The position numbers were made by a program, and so were the translations under genes. From assembly GCA_016939335.1 (NCBI GenBank), contig JAFGHC010000040.1, forward strand, positions 1 through 45,471: 45,471 nucleotides of DNA, given 5' to 3'. Below are positions 1-7,130 of this stretch, piece after piece. The notes beneath the pieces are model-generated. The model worked only from the letters and a program-made list of their open reading frames with translations, did no database searches and was not told the origin of the DNA. This DNA is from Candidatus Saganbacteria bacterium (GTDB lineage: Bacteria > Margulisbacteria > WOR-1 > O2-12-FULL-45-9 > XYB2-FULL-48-7). How positions within the stretch are numbered: position 1 is the first letter of the stretch; every line of letters begins with the position of its first letter.

Positions 1-2
1 TC

Positions 3-89
3 GCCGCTTGCGCGGAAAGGCATAAGAAGACTGTCAAGAAGAAGAGGAGCAGCCAGAATTTCCTAAAGGACAGCAACATTGCCTCCTGA
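3..89 (+). CDS. possible C-terminal end of a gene that begins left of the window
   Basis: This plus-strand frame is open from the left edge and closes at TGA 87-89, giving 28 lysine- and serine-rich codons. No start codon, domain or family is visible. It may be the tail of an outside gene or chance; the other two plus frames also close within 70 bases. Bases 90-143 hold only a weak GC-rich inverted repeat (about 111-134) with no T-run. Confidence 0.2.
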   Translation, partial: AACAERHKKTVKKKRSSQNFLKDSNIAS

Positions 90-143
90 TATCACGACAG
101 ACAGCCTTAACGGGGCGGCCGCTTTGCCCGTTGCTGATTACTT

Positions 144-419
144 CTAACGGCTAACAGACTCAAGCTTTTTAACTCTGCCGTCCAGCTCGTCCAGCCGCCC
201 ATCCTGCTCGCGATCTTTGCCGACGGCAAACACGCGGTCCTCCCGCGCTTTTTCCAGCTCTTTCATGATCTTATCCTGGCCTGTCAAGACCCGGTCAAAT
301 TTATCCTTAATCTCTTCCCTGACCTGCCCCAGATCATCCTTGGTCGCGAACCTTTCCAGATCACCCTTGGTCGCGAACACTTCCTTCAGCTTATCTACAT
401 CTTTATTTGTTATCGCCAT
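144..419 (-). CDS. small coiled-coil protein of unknown function
   Basis: The 91-residue protein is highly charged and almost entirely predicted helix. Two near-copies of a short motif (FATKGDLERF, then FATKDDLGQV) sit at about residues 15-32, followed by a heptad-like stretch ending in LDELDGRVKKLE. There is no signal peptide, membrane segment or Cys. A good Shine-Dalgarno (GGAGGGGA) directly precedes the ATG. It lies downstream of the AbiE pair on the same strand, 87 bases after the toxin stop, so it may share that transcript. Small KDDL-repeat coiled-coil proteins of this look are usually annotated hypothetical. I do not recognise a function. Confidence 0.6.
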   Translation of the reverse strand: MAITNKDVDKLKEVFATKGDLERFATKDDLGQVREEIKDKFDRVLTGQDKIMKELEKAREDRVFAVGKDREQDGRLDELDGRVKKLESVSR

Positions 420-458
420 TCCCCTCCGCCCCCTTTGCCCGTTCTGCCTCTCTCACCG

Positions 459-487
459 GCAATTCTAACACACCACCCGTGAAATTT
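459..487 (-). repeat. degenerate third copy of the argS/abiEii tail sequence
   Basis: Bases 460-472 (CAATTCTAACACA) are identical to 537-549 in the end of the toxin gene, and the flanking 24 bases still match at about two of three positions. Read on the minus strand the remnant encodes NFTGGVLEL, compared with NFPRNVLEL in the toxin. It lies outside any open gene. Confidence 0.45.
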
Positions 488-506
488 CCCCCACTTCTCC
501 ATTACC

Positions 507-558
507 TCACATCGTTTCCGGAGCGCTGATCCCCAGCAATTCTAACACATTGCGCGGG
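507..558 (-). repeat. direct repeat copy A of the argS 3' end (in the toxin gene)
   Basis: Fifty-two bases match 1997-2048 at 46 positions, including 23 identical bases in a row (520-542 versus 2010-2032). Both copies end at the stop codon TGA of their gene and similarity stops abruptly on both sides, as expected of a recombination footprint or displaced att-like site. Confidence 0.8.
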
Positions 559-1307
559 AAGTTCTCCACCCGTTCTTTTTGCGTCTCATCGAAAAGAAAA
601 GGAGCCACTTCACGAGCCAAGACCTTATAGTTGAAGGCCGCGCAGCGTTCCCTGAACCGCTGCAAAAATTTCTCGCGCTTTAAGCCGGTGGCCGCTTCGA
701 GATAAGCGAAATCCGGCCCGGTCAGGCCCAGCAGGTAGGAAACGTCGTAAAAATCGCGGCCCCGTTCCCGCCGGCGCCGCAAGATGGCGATCAGCTTCTG
801 CGCCAAAAGGACCGCGGCGGAACCGGCCAGGACGCTGCGGAAAACGCCGAACCTGTTGACCGGCTTGACGACCGGCAGGGCGAACTTCTTTTTCCGTTCC
901 GCGTCGACGGCGACAAAGATCTTCTCCAGATGATGGCCGGCCAGCCCGTATTGCTTCAGCACCGAAGGAAATTTCACGTAAGCGTGGAAGACCGCGCCCT
1001 TCTTTAAGAACCGCCATTCGGTCTCAAAGCCCTTGGCTGCCATTTCACGGCAGACCTTGCCGATCAGCCGCCGGAAAGCTTCGTAACCCAGGCCAAAATT
1101 GTCAAAATCAAGATCTTCCGAAAAACGCTGGCTGTTATAGATTATCCTGATGGCGGTGCCTCCGATAAAACAGAGCTTTTCCGAACCCGGCTGCTTGAAA
1201 AGCGAATCAAGAAATTCATACTGGAGATATTCGACCAGCGCCCCCTTCGGGTTAAGCCGCATTATTTCGGGCGGGAAATACTCTTTTAACTGTTCAAAAG
1301 TCAGCAT
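507..1307 (-). CDS. abiEii: AbiEii-family nucleotidyltransferase toxin (type IV toxin-antitoxin)
   Basis: This 266-residue protein has the AbiEii/DUF1814 fold signature. Near residues 48-72 there is FIGGTAIRI followed by RFSEDLDFDNF (the G-G and S-x-D-x-D nucleotidyltransferase motif), and later KLIAILRRRRERGRDFYDV, a basic motif with the RDFYD core. Family members transfer nucleotides to a cellular target and halt growth unless the AbiEi antitoxin is present. The start ATG overlaps the stop of the AbiEi gene by one base (TAATG), a typical coupled pair. Oddity: the last 13 or so residues (RNVLELLGISAPETM) are nearly identical to the C-terminus of ArgS encoded 1.49 kb away, so the toxin's tail appears to be a captured argS end. 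Whether that tail is functional is not visible. Confidence 0.85.
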   Translation of the reverse strand: MLTFEQLKEYFPPEIMRLNPKGALVEYLQYEFLDSLFKQPGSEKLCFIGGTAIRIIYNSQRFSEDLDFDNFGLGYEAFRRLIGKVCREMAAKGFETEWRFLKKGAVFHAYVKFPSVLKQYGLAGHHLEKIFVAVDAERKKKFALPVVKPVNRFGVFRSVLAGSAAVLLAQKLIAILRRRRERGRDFYDVSYLLGLTGPDFAYLEAATGLKREKFLQRFRERCAAFNYKVLAREVAPFLFDETQKERVENFPRNVLELLGISAPETM

Positions 1308-1912
1308 TATTCTTTTTCCAGCGACCAGGCCAGCGCTTGTTTAATGCGGCGGTCGCCGAACAATTTAAGATATTTCTTTAATTTAGTCTTGGAAAGTTCG
1401 TCCCGCAATAGCCGGCGCTTGAACCGGAAAACGGCAATGTCGGCCCTTGATTTCAAACGGCTCCGGTTGAAATACAACAGGTCCAGCAGCGCTTTTTCCG
1501 GTTCGGCAATAAGATATTTGTGCCCCGGCCCGCCGGCCGTCCGGTAACCGAAAAACAGGGCCGGTTTAATGTGCCGGTAAATGAAATGGCCGATCTTATT
1601 CCTGAAGTTACGGGTGGTCTTGGGCGTCACGGAAGTTACGCCATAGACCATTTCCGGAATGATCCCGTAAACCGCCAGCGCCCGTTCCAGACTGATGTAG
1701 CTCGGCGCGTAAAGCAAGCCGGCTAAGGTCTCCGGCCGGACCTCCGCTGCCCGGTCGGCAAAGGCATAAACGCCGTTTTTAAGCTTGAGCAAGCGGCCCT
1801 GTTTTTGCCAGAGCGTCAACTGGTAGCTGAATATTTTCACCCCCAGCTGCCTGAGGTCCTGCAGCGTGAAGACCGGCGAACGAAGCTTCTGGCTAATTTG
1901 AATGTATTTCAT
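1307..1912 (-). CDS. abiEi: AbiEi-family antitoxin / transcriptional regulator
   Basis: The 201-residue protein begins with a predicted winged-helix region (about residues 1-60: SPVFTLQDLRQLG, LWQKQGRLLKLKNGVYAF), as in type IV AbiEi antitoxins that bind their own promoter. The C-terminal region carries the family's PSYISLERAL and AEPEKALLDLLYF motifs. It is the first gene of the pair and is followed by the toxin with a one-base overlap. A strong promoter lies just upstream, and the AT-rich leader contains a small dyad (ATTATT...AATAAT) that could be an operator. There is no Shine-Dalgarno in the 22-base leader. The order antitoxin-toxin and the overlap make the assignment secure; the cellular target is unknown. 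Confidence 0.85.
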   Translation of the reverse strand: MKYIQISQKLRSPVFTLQDLRQLGVKIFSYQLTLWQKQGRLLKLKNGVYAFADRAAEVRPETLAGLLYAPSYISLERALAVYGIIPEMVYGVTSVTPKTTRNFRNKIGHFIYRHIKPALFFGYRTAGGPGHKYLIAEPEKALLDLLYFNRSRLKSRADIAVFRFKRRLLRDELSKTKLKKYLKLFGDRRIKQALAWSLEKE

Positions 1913-1941
1913 TTTATTATTATTTATAATAGAATAATGAA

Positions 1942-1970
1942 ATGATAGTCCGGGACCTAACGGTTGTCAA
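1942..1970 (-). promoter_or_regulatory. promoter of the AbiE pair
   Basis: On the minus strand TTGACA (1970-1965) is followed after 17 bases by TATCAT (1947-1942), close to sigma-70 consensus. The start would fall near 1935, about 23 bases before the AbiEi ATG. Confidence 0.65.
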
Positions 1971-1996
1971 GGTTCTTCCGCCGGCGCGACGCCGCT

Positions 1997-2048
1997 TCAC
2001 ATCGATTCGGGAGCGCTGATCCCCAGCAATTCCAGCACGTTGCGCAGG
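1997..2048 (-). repeat. direct repeat copy B of the argS 3' end (in argS)
   Basis: This is the native end of argS, encoding NVLELLGISAPESM. It is repeated at 507-558 (46 of 52 bases identical). The AbiE cassette lies between the two copies. Confidence 0.8.
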
Positions 2049-3556
2049 GTGATCCGGGAAGCATCTACCAGCGTCAAACGGCCCGGATTGCCGAGGACGC
2101 GGCACTGTTCGTAGAAGTGATGGAAAACGATCGCCAGCTCCTTGCCGTACTCGGTCACGCGGTGCGGCTGGCGCGCCGCCGCCGCGGCCGCCACCAGCCG
2201 CGGCCAGGCCAGCAGCTTGAGCATCAGTTCTCTCTCTGCCGGGTAAGTTAATCCGCTTAAATCAATTTTTGACTTTTGACTTTTGACTTTTGACTTTCGC
2301 AGGATCGAGCAGATCCGCGCGTGCGCGTACTGGAGATAATAGACCGGGTTACTGACCGACCGCTGCTTGGCCAGCTCCAGGTCAAAGTCGAGATGGGAGT
2401 TGACGTCTGTGGCGGAGAAGAAGAAGCGCGTCGCGTCGGCTCCGATCTCGTCAAGCACCTCCTGCAGGGTGATCAGCTCGCCGGTCCGCTTCGACATGCG
2501 GACCGGTTCGCCGCCCCGGTAGAGCGTGACCAGCTGGCCGATGATTATTTCAAATTTATCGGCCGGCTGGTCCAGGACCTTGAGCGCCGCTTTGAGCCGC
2601 GGGGCGTAGCCGTGGTGGTCGGTCCCCCAGATATCGATCAGCCGGCCATAGCCGCGGGCGAACTTGTCGAGATGATAGGCGATGTCCGCCGCGAAATAGG
2701 TCGGCCGGCCGTCCTCGCGCGTCAGCACGCGGTTCTTGTCGTCGCCCAGTTCCTGCGCTTTGAACCAGGTCGCGCCGCCCTCCTCGAACGTCGCGCCCAG
2801 GTCGCGCAGTTTTTGGACCGCGGCCAGGACCTCTCCCCGATCGTGCAGCTCATTTTCATAGGACCAGCGGTCGAAAGTGATACCGAGCTGGCGGAGGGTC
2901 TCTTGCTGCTGGCCGAGCAGGAAGGCCAGCATTTCTTTCCTGGTCCCGCCCTGAACATCTTTGATATAAGCTCCGCCGTAGCCACCCTCGGGCACCGGTT
3001 GCCCGGCCCGCACCGCCCGGACCGAGGCCTCGAGGTTCTCGACCTGCGCGCCGACGTTGTTGACGTAAAACTCGGTCGCGACCCGGCCGCCGGCCGCTTT
3101 CAGCAGGCGGGCGATGTTGTCGCCGATCACCGCCCAGCGGCCGTGCCCGACGTGCAGCGGGCCGGTCGGGTTGGCCGAGACAAACTCCAGCAATATCTTC
3201 TCTTCTTGACCCTTGACCCCTGACCCTTGACCCCACGCACGGTCCCGCTCGATAATTTCCGGGATCGCGTCCTGGACCACTTCGTCTTTGAGGAAAAAGT
3301 TGATAAAGCCGGGCTTGACGACCTCGATCTTGCTCGCCGTCTGGCCGCGATCGAGCTCCGCGAGCAAGCCGGCCAGGCGGCCGGCCAGCTCCAGCGGGTT
3401 CTGCCCCAGCTGGCGCGCGCCGGCGACCGCGACGCTCGAAGCGAAATCACCGTATTCTTTGCGGGGAGAGGCCGTGACCTTGCCTTCCAGTTTAACCGGC
3501 AGCGCCGCCCGTTCCAGCGCCCGGGCCAGCAGCGATTCAATTTTCTCTTGCAGCAT
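1997..3556 (-). CDS. argS: arginyl-tRNA synthetase
   Basis: This 519-residue class I synthetase charges tRNA-Arg. The N-terminal additional domain is at about 1-90. The HIGH-type signature is HVGH (135-138) within SANPTGPLHVGHGR, KMSK is replaced by MSKRTG (354-359), and a helical DALR anticodon-binding domain ends in ISAPESM, a normal ArgS terminus. It is somewhat short for the family (usually 550-580). Two hydrophilic inserts are encoded by seven-base tandem repeats: residues 109-118 (GQGSGVKGQE) between the N-domain and the catalytic core, and 421-431 (KSKVKSQKSKI) in the anticodon domain. A GGAAGAG Shine-Dalgarno precedes the ATG. It is the last gene of the mraY operon and directly adjoins the AbiE cassette, whose toxin duplicates its tail. 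Confidence 0.97.
   Translation of the reverse strand: MLQEKIESLLARALERAALPVKLEGKVTASPRKEYGDFASSVAVAGARQLGQNPLELAGRLAGLLAELDRGQTASKIEVVKPGFINFFLKDEVVQDAIPEIIERDRAWGQGSGVKGQEEKILLEFVSANPTGPLHVGHGRWAVIGDNIARLLKAAGGRVATEFYVNNVGAQVENLEASVRAVRAGQPVPEGGYGGAYIKDVQGGTRKEMLAFLLGQQQETLRQLGITFDRWSYENELHDRGEVLAAVQKLRDLGATFEEGGATWFKAQELGDDKNRVLTREDGRPTYFAADIAYHLDKFARGYGRLIDIWGTDHHGYAPRLKAALKVLDQPADKFEIIIGQLVTLYRGGEPVRMSKRTGELITLQEVLDEIGADATRFFFSATDVNSHLDFDLELAKQRSVSNPVYYLQYAHARICSILRKSKVKSQKSKIDLSGLTYPAERELMLKLLAWPRLVAAAAAARQPHRVTEYGKELAIVFHHFYEQCRVLGNPGRLTLVDASRITLRNVLELLGISAPESM
2267..2294 (-). repeat. heptamer array, unit TTTTGAC x4, inside argS
   Basis: Four perfect tandem copies of TTTTGAC (plus-strand reading) encode KSKVKSQKSK-type residues in a surface position of ArgS. 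Confidence 0.95.
3206..3233 (-). repeat. heptamer array, unit TTGACCC x4, inside argS
   Basis: Four tandem copies of TTGACCC with one mismatch encode the linker GQGSGVKGQ of ArgS. It is a second array in the same gene with a different unit. Confidence 0.93.
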
Positions 3557-3572
3557 TAAGCGGCTCTTCCGG

Positions 3573-3755
3573 TCAATCTTCCTTTTTGCCGAATTCCTGT
3601 TTCAGTTCGTCGAATTTAGCTTTGCCTTTGTCCAGCGCCGCTTTCAGCTGCTCGCGGGTCTGCTCGCCTTTCTGCGGCGCGACCAGCAGGCCGCCGATAA
3701 AACCGATCAGCCCGCCCAGCGTCAGGAGCTTGAAGATCCTGTTCATTTTCCCCAT
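3573..3755 (-). CDS. YtxH-like small membrane protein
   Basis: The 60-residue protein has one transmembrane helix (about residues 9-27, LLTLGGLIGFIGGLLVAP) followed by KGEQTREQLKAALDKGKAKF, an amphipathic basic tail. The GG..GLLVAP-K-GE-TR pattern is that of the YtxH family, whose members are membrane-anchored and often stress-linked, with no known biochemical role. A strong Shine-Dalgarno (GAGGAGGGG) lies upstream; it could serve ATG 3755 or the ATG three codons later. It sits between another small membrane protein and argS at the end of the operon. Confidence 0.75.
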   Translation of the reverse strand: MGKMNRIFKLLTLGGLIGFIGGLLVAPQKGEQTREQLKAALDKGKAKFDELKQEFGKKED

Positions 3756-3784
3756 TTGTGCTTCCCCTCCTCTATATCAAGCGC

Positions 3785-4024
3785 TCACTTGAACAAAATG
3801 TTCAGTAACTTTTTCAGCGCCGCGACGAAAGCGCTCCCCCGCGCCCCGACCAGCGAGACCGCCACATCGAACAGGGAGGTGACCACCCGGACCTTTTCCA
3901 GCAGGACCCGCACCGTCCGCCGGACATCGACCAGAATGAAGATCAGCTGCACCGCTCCGACGGTCAGGGCGATCAGCAGCAGGATGGCGCAAAAGATCAG
4001 GCCGTTCAAAAGATAAGTTTGCAT
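3785..4024 (-). CDS. small membrane protein, possibly DUF948-like
   Basis: This is a 79-residue protein with one strong hydrophobic helix (about residues 7-32, LIFCAILLLIALTVGAVQLIFI), then a basic amphipathic region (VDVRRTVRVLLEKVRVV). Pairing of a single-helix protein of this type with a YtxH protein is common (DUF948 neighbours), but the match is by appearance only. AAGGAGG lies 8 bases before the ATG. It follows pheA by 14 bases in the operon. Confidence 0.6.
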   Translation of the reverse strand: MQTYLLNGLIFCAILLLIALTVGAVQLIFILVDVRRTVRVLLEKVRVVTSLFDVAVSLVGARGSAFVAALKKLLNILFK

Positions 4025-4038
4025 GCGTGTTGCCTCCT

Positions 4039-4908
4039 TTACTTATTCCTGGCCCGCGGATAAGAACCGAGCAGCTTAAGATAAGAAGCTTTGCGTTTGA
4101 TCCCCGCCAGCGCCCCGGCGATGACGCGGTCGCTCCGGTGCCCCTGCATGTCGGCAAAGAAATAATAGTCGCCGAGCGCCTTCTTGGACGGGCGGGACTC
4201 GATCTTGGTCAGGTTGATGTCGCGCCCGGCAAGCTCGGCCAGGATGTCGTGCAAACCGCCCGGCCGGTCCCGGGCGATGGAAAAAACGATCGAGGTCTTA
4301 TCGTCGCCGGTCCGCGGATGGTCTTTTTTGGCCAGGACGATGAAACGGGTCCGGTTGTCCGGCGCGTTGATCCTGGCCGCGATGACCTTGAGGCCGTACA
4401 GCCTGGCCGAGGCCGCCGTGCCGATCGCGGCAAAGACGCTCCCTTTCACCCGGCCGTGGGCAATAATTTTTTCACCCAAAGAGGTCGCGACCTGGCGGAC
4501 CGCTTCGGACGAGCTGTAGGAGAGGTGCAGTTTGGCTTTGGGCAGCTTCCGGCGCAGGAAGTCCCGGCACTGGTCGAGGACCTGCGGGTTGGAGATCACG
4601 TCGGTAATTTCGCCGAGCCTGATCCCTGTCTGCGCGATCAGGTAATGATAGATCGGCGCGACTATCTCCTGCTTGATCACCAGCTTGACGTCCCTGACCA
4701 GCGTATCGGTGACGATGGCGATCGTCCCTTCGATCGAGTTCTCGATCGGCACGATCGCCTCGTCGATCCGGCCGCGGTCGGCGGCCAGCAGCGCGTCGTG
4801 GATCGTCGAATAAGGGACCAGGTCGGCCCGGCCCTCGAGCCGGCGCGCGTAAAGGCGGCTGGCCTCCTCGCTGTTGGTCCCTTCAGGCCCGAGATATCCT
4901 ACCTTCAT
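4039..4908 (-). CDS. pheA: prephenate dehydratase with ACT domain
   Basis: This 289-residue enzyme converts prephenate to phenylpyruvate in phenylalanine biosynthesis. The catalytic half carries GYLGPEGTNSEEA (4-16), ENSIEGT (56-62) and the T-R-F motif (NRTRF, 186-190). A C-terminal ACT domain (about 205-280) carries the Phe-binding ESRP (237-240), so feedback inhibition by phenylalanine is expected. There is no fused chorismate mutase domain. The ATG lies inside the end of the dCMP deaminase gene (26-base overlap), showing translational coupling. It is placed in a cell-wall operon, away from other aromatic genes; trpE is elsewhere in the window. Confidence 0.95.
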   Translation of the reverse strand: MKVGYLGPEGTNSEEASRLYARRLEGRADLVPYSTIHDALLAADRGRIDEAIVPIENSIEGTIAIVTDTLVRDVKLVIKQEIVAPIYHYLIAQTGIRLGEITDVISNPQVLDQCRDFLRRKLPKAKLHLSYSSSEAVRQVATSLGEKIIAHGRVKGSVFAAIGTAASARLYGLKVIAARINAPDNRTRFIVLAKKDHPRTGDDKTSIVFSIARDRPGGLHDILAELAGRDINLTKIESRPSKKALGDYYFFADMQGHRSDRVIAGALAGIKRKASYLKLLGSYPRARNK

Positions 4909-5344
4909 ATTTGACGACCTCCAGTTCCGATTCCTTGAGCAGTTCCCGGGCCAATTCGTCCGGGTAGCCGCCGGCGCAGACCAGCCTGACGATCCCGGCG
5001 TTGATCATCATTTTAACACAGATGACGCACGGCTGGTGCGTGCAATAGAGCGTGCCGCCGGAGATGCGGACCCCGTGCCAGGCGGCCTGGATGATGGCGT
5101 TCTGCTCCGCGTGCAGCCCGCGGCAGAGCTCGTGCCGCTGCCCCGACGGGACGTTCATCTGTTTGCGGACGCAGGTCGCCTCGCTGCAGTGGGCAAAGCC
5201 TTTGGGGGCGCCGTTGTAGCCCGAAGAGAGGATCCGGTGTTCCTTGACGATGATCGCGCCGACCCGGCGCTTGACGCAGGTCGCCCGTTCGCCGACATCG
5301 GCGGCGATCTTCATGAAGTAATCGTCCCAGGAGGGGCGGTTCAT
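4883..5344 (-). CDS. dCMP deaminase (cytidine/deoxycytidylate deaminase family)
   Basis: This 153-residue zinc deaminase has HAEQNAI (78-84, Zn His and catalytic Glu) and PCVIC (105-109, two Zn Cys). The N-terminal WDDYFMKIA and the insertion with further His/Cys residues (HCSEATCVR) are typical of dCMP deaminases of the ComEB/Dcd type rather than tRNA or cytidine deaminases. The product dUMP would feed the ThyX-like protein encoded at 38151-39563. The gene overlaps the transketolase C-half upstream by 4 bases (ATGA). Confidence 0.9.
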   Translation of the reverse strand: MNRPSWDDYFMKIAADVGERATCVKRRVGAIIVKEHRILSSGYNGAPKGFAHCSEATCVRKQMNVPSGQRHELCRGLHAEQNAIIQAAWHGVRISGGTLYCTHQPCVICVKMMINAGIVRLVCAGGYPDELARELLKESELEVVKYEGRISRA

Positions 5345-6288
5345 TTTTTCCTTTCCAGGGCGGCGCGGGCCGCCGCGCCGATCTCTCTGGCGGTCAGACC
5401 GTACTTGACCAGTAGCTCTTCCGGCTTGCCCGATTCGCCGAAGACATCTTTCAGGCCGACCCGGATCAGCGGCACCGGCGCGTTCTCCGCCACCACCTCG
5501 GCCACCGCCCCGCCCAGCCCGCCGATGATCGAATGCTCCTCGGCCGTGACGATGGCGCCGGTCTCGCCGGCGCAGCGGACGATCAGCTCCTTGTCGAGCG
5601 GCTTGATCGTGTGCAGGTTGACGACGCGCGCCTTGAGCCCCTCCTGTCCCAGCGCGGCGGCCGCCTCGAGCGCCGGCGCCACCATCGTGCCGCAGGCGAT
5701 GATCGTCAGGTCGCTGCCCGGCCGCATTACTTCACCCTTGCCGATCTGGAAATCGTAATCGGCCGGGTGCAGGACCGGCGTCTTCGGCCGGCTCAAGCGG
5801 ACATACATCGGCCCGTAATACTTGACGGCGGCGCGGATCGTTTTTTCGGTCTCGACAGCGTCGGCCGGCACGACCACCGTCATGTTCGGCAGCGCCCTCA
5901 TGATCGCGATGTCTTCGTTGGCCTGGTGCGAAGCGCCGTCCTCGCCGGTGGTGATCCCGGCGTGGGTCACCACGATCTTAACGCTGAGGCGGGTGTAAGC
6001 GACCGAGACCCGCACCTGGTCCCAGGCGCGGCCCGAGCCGAAAACAGCGAAAGTCGAAGCGAAAACGATCTTGCCGGCCGCGGCCAGCCCGGCGGCCGTG
6101 CCGATCATGTCCTGTTCGGCCACGCCCAGGTCAAAGAAGCGGTCGGGAAATTCTTTGGCAAAGACCGAAGTTTTGGTGGAAACGGCCAGGTCGGCGTCGA
6201 GCACCACCACGTCAGGGTTCTCCCGGCCGATCTCGGCCAGCACCTTGCCGTAGGCGTCGCGCGTCGCGATCATTTTAGTTTCGCTCAT
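5341..6288 (-). CDS. transketolase, C-terminal (pyrimidine-binding) subunit
   Basis: The 315-residue protein corresponds to the second half of transketolase. It includes LGVAEQDMIG (54-63), whose Glu58 is the residue that activates the thiamine ring, and the C-terminal transketolase domain. With the adjacent N-half it forms the two-gene transketolase common in anaerobes and archaea, which moves two-carbon units in the non-oxidative pentose phosphate pathway. It starts within the last bases of the N-half gene (4-base overlap). A DXS-like activity is less likely given the split arrangement and the neighbouring N-half. Confidence 0.93.
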   Translation of the reverse strand: MSETKMIATRDAYGKVLAEIGRENPDVVVLDADLAVSTKTSVFAKEFPDRFFDLGVAEQDMIGTAAGLAAAGKIVFASTFAVFGSGRAWDQVRVSVAYTRLSVKIVVTHAGITTGEDGASHQANEDIAIMRALPNMTVVVPADAVETEKTIRAAVKYYGPMYVRLSRPKTPVLHPADYDFQIGKGEVMRPGSDLTIIACGTMVAPALEAAAALGQEGLKARVVNLHTIKPLDKELIVRCAGETGAIVTAEEHSIIGGLGGAVAEVVAENAPVPLIRVGLKDVFGESGKPEELLVKYGLTAREIGAAARAALERKK

Positions 6289-7130
6289 GAACTCTTTTCC
6301 CCCCGCCGGCAGAGCTCTCCCAGCGCCAGTTTTTCTTCGTCCGCGGTCGGCGCTTTGCCGTGGTAGTCGAGCGGCTTGGCCTCCATAAAGCTGACCCCTT
6401 TCCCTTTGACCGTCTCGGCGATGATCACCGTCGGTTTGCCCCTGGCTTTCACCGCTTTGCCCAGCGCTTCGATGATGGCCGGGACCTTATGCCCGTCACA
6501 CGCCAGCACGTTCCAGCCGAACGCCCGCCATTTGTCCGGGAAAGGCGCCAGATTCTTGATCCGCTCGACCGGCCCGTCGATCTGGAATTTATTATGGTCG
6601 ACGATCGCGGTCAGATTGTCGAGCTTGTAGTGGGCCGCGGTCATCGCCGCTTCCCAGACCTGCCCCTCCTGGCACTCGCCGTCGCCCAGCAGGCAATAGA
6701 CGCGGCTCTCCCTTTTGTCAAGACGGTTGGCCAGCGCCATCCCGTTGGCCGCCGACAGCCCCTGCCCGAGCGAGCCGGTCGACATCTCGATCCCCGGCAG
6801 GGAGAGCATATCAACGTGGCCCTGGAGCGAACTGCCGGTCTGGCGCAGCGTCTTCAGCTGGCTGACCGGGAAAAAACCGGCCTCGGCCAGCGCCGCATAG
6901 AGGATCGGCGCCGCGTGGCCCTTGCTCATGACAAAGCGGTCGCGCTCCGGCCAGGCGGGGTTCTTGGCGTCGTAACGCAACTGGAAAAAGTAAAGGACGG
7001 TGATGATATCGGCCGCCGAGAGCGAACCGCCGGGGTGGCCGGAGGCGGCGGCGCAGGTCATTTCGATGACGTGCCTGCGCAGTTTGACGGCCATCGCCTC
7101 TAATTCTTTGGCCTTTGACTGACTGGTCAT
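6285..7130 (-). CDS. transketolase, N-terminal (ThDP-binding) subunit
   Basis: This 281-residue N-half carries the thiamine diphosphate motif beginning GDGECQEGQVWEA and closing about 27 residues later with VDHNK. It also has SKGHAAPILYAAL and the ASGHPGGSLS signature near the start. It pairs with the downstream C-half; overlaps of 4 bases on both sides (murB upstream, C-half downstream) place it inside the murein operon. The split subunits likely form a heterotetramer. Confidence 0.94.
   Translation of the reverse strand: MTSQSKAKELEAMAVKLRRHVIEMTCAAASGHPGGSLSAADIITVLYFFQLRYDAKNPAWPERDRFVMSKGHAAPILYAALAEAGFFPVSQLKTLRQTGSSLQGHVDMLSLPGIEMSTGSLGQGLSAANGMALANRLDKRESRVYCLLGDGECQEGQVWEAAMTAAHYKLDNLTAIVDHNKFQIDGPVERIKNLAPFPDKWRAFGWNVLACDGHKVPAIIEALGKAVKARGKPTVIIAETVKGKGVSFMEAKPLDYHGKAPTADEEKLALGELCRRGEKSS

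Noticed and set aside
111-134. Hairpin AACGGG...CCCGTT near the left edge
   Set aside because: Short imperfect stem with no T-tract; not supported as a terminator.
507-558. Chance similarity between toxin and ArgS tails
   Set aside because: Twenty-three identical bases in a row, 46/52 overall, both ending at the stop codon, make chance very unlikely.
2267-2294. Could heptamer arrays be CRISPR repeats?
   Set aside because: Units are 7 bases with no spacers, there are no cas genes, and units differ from site to site.
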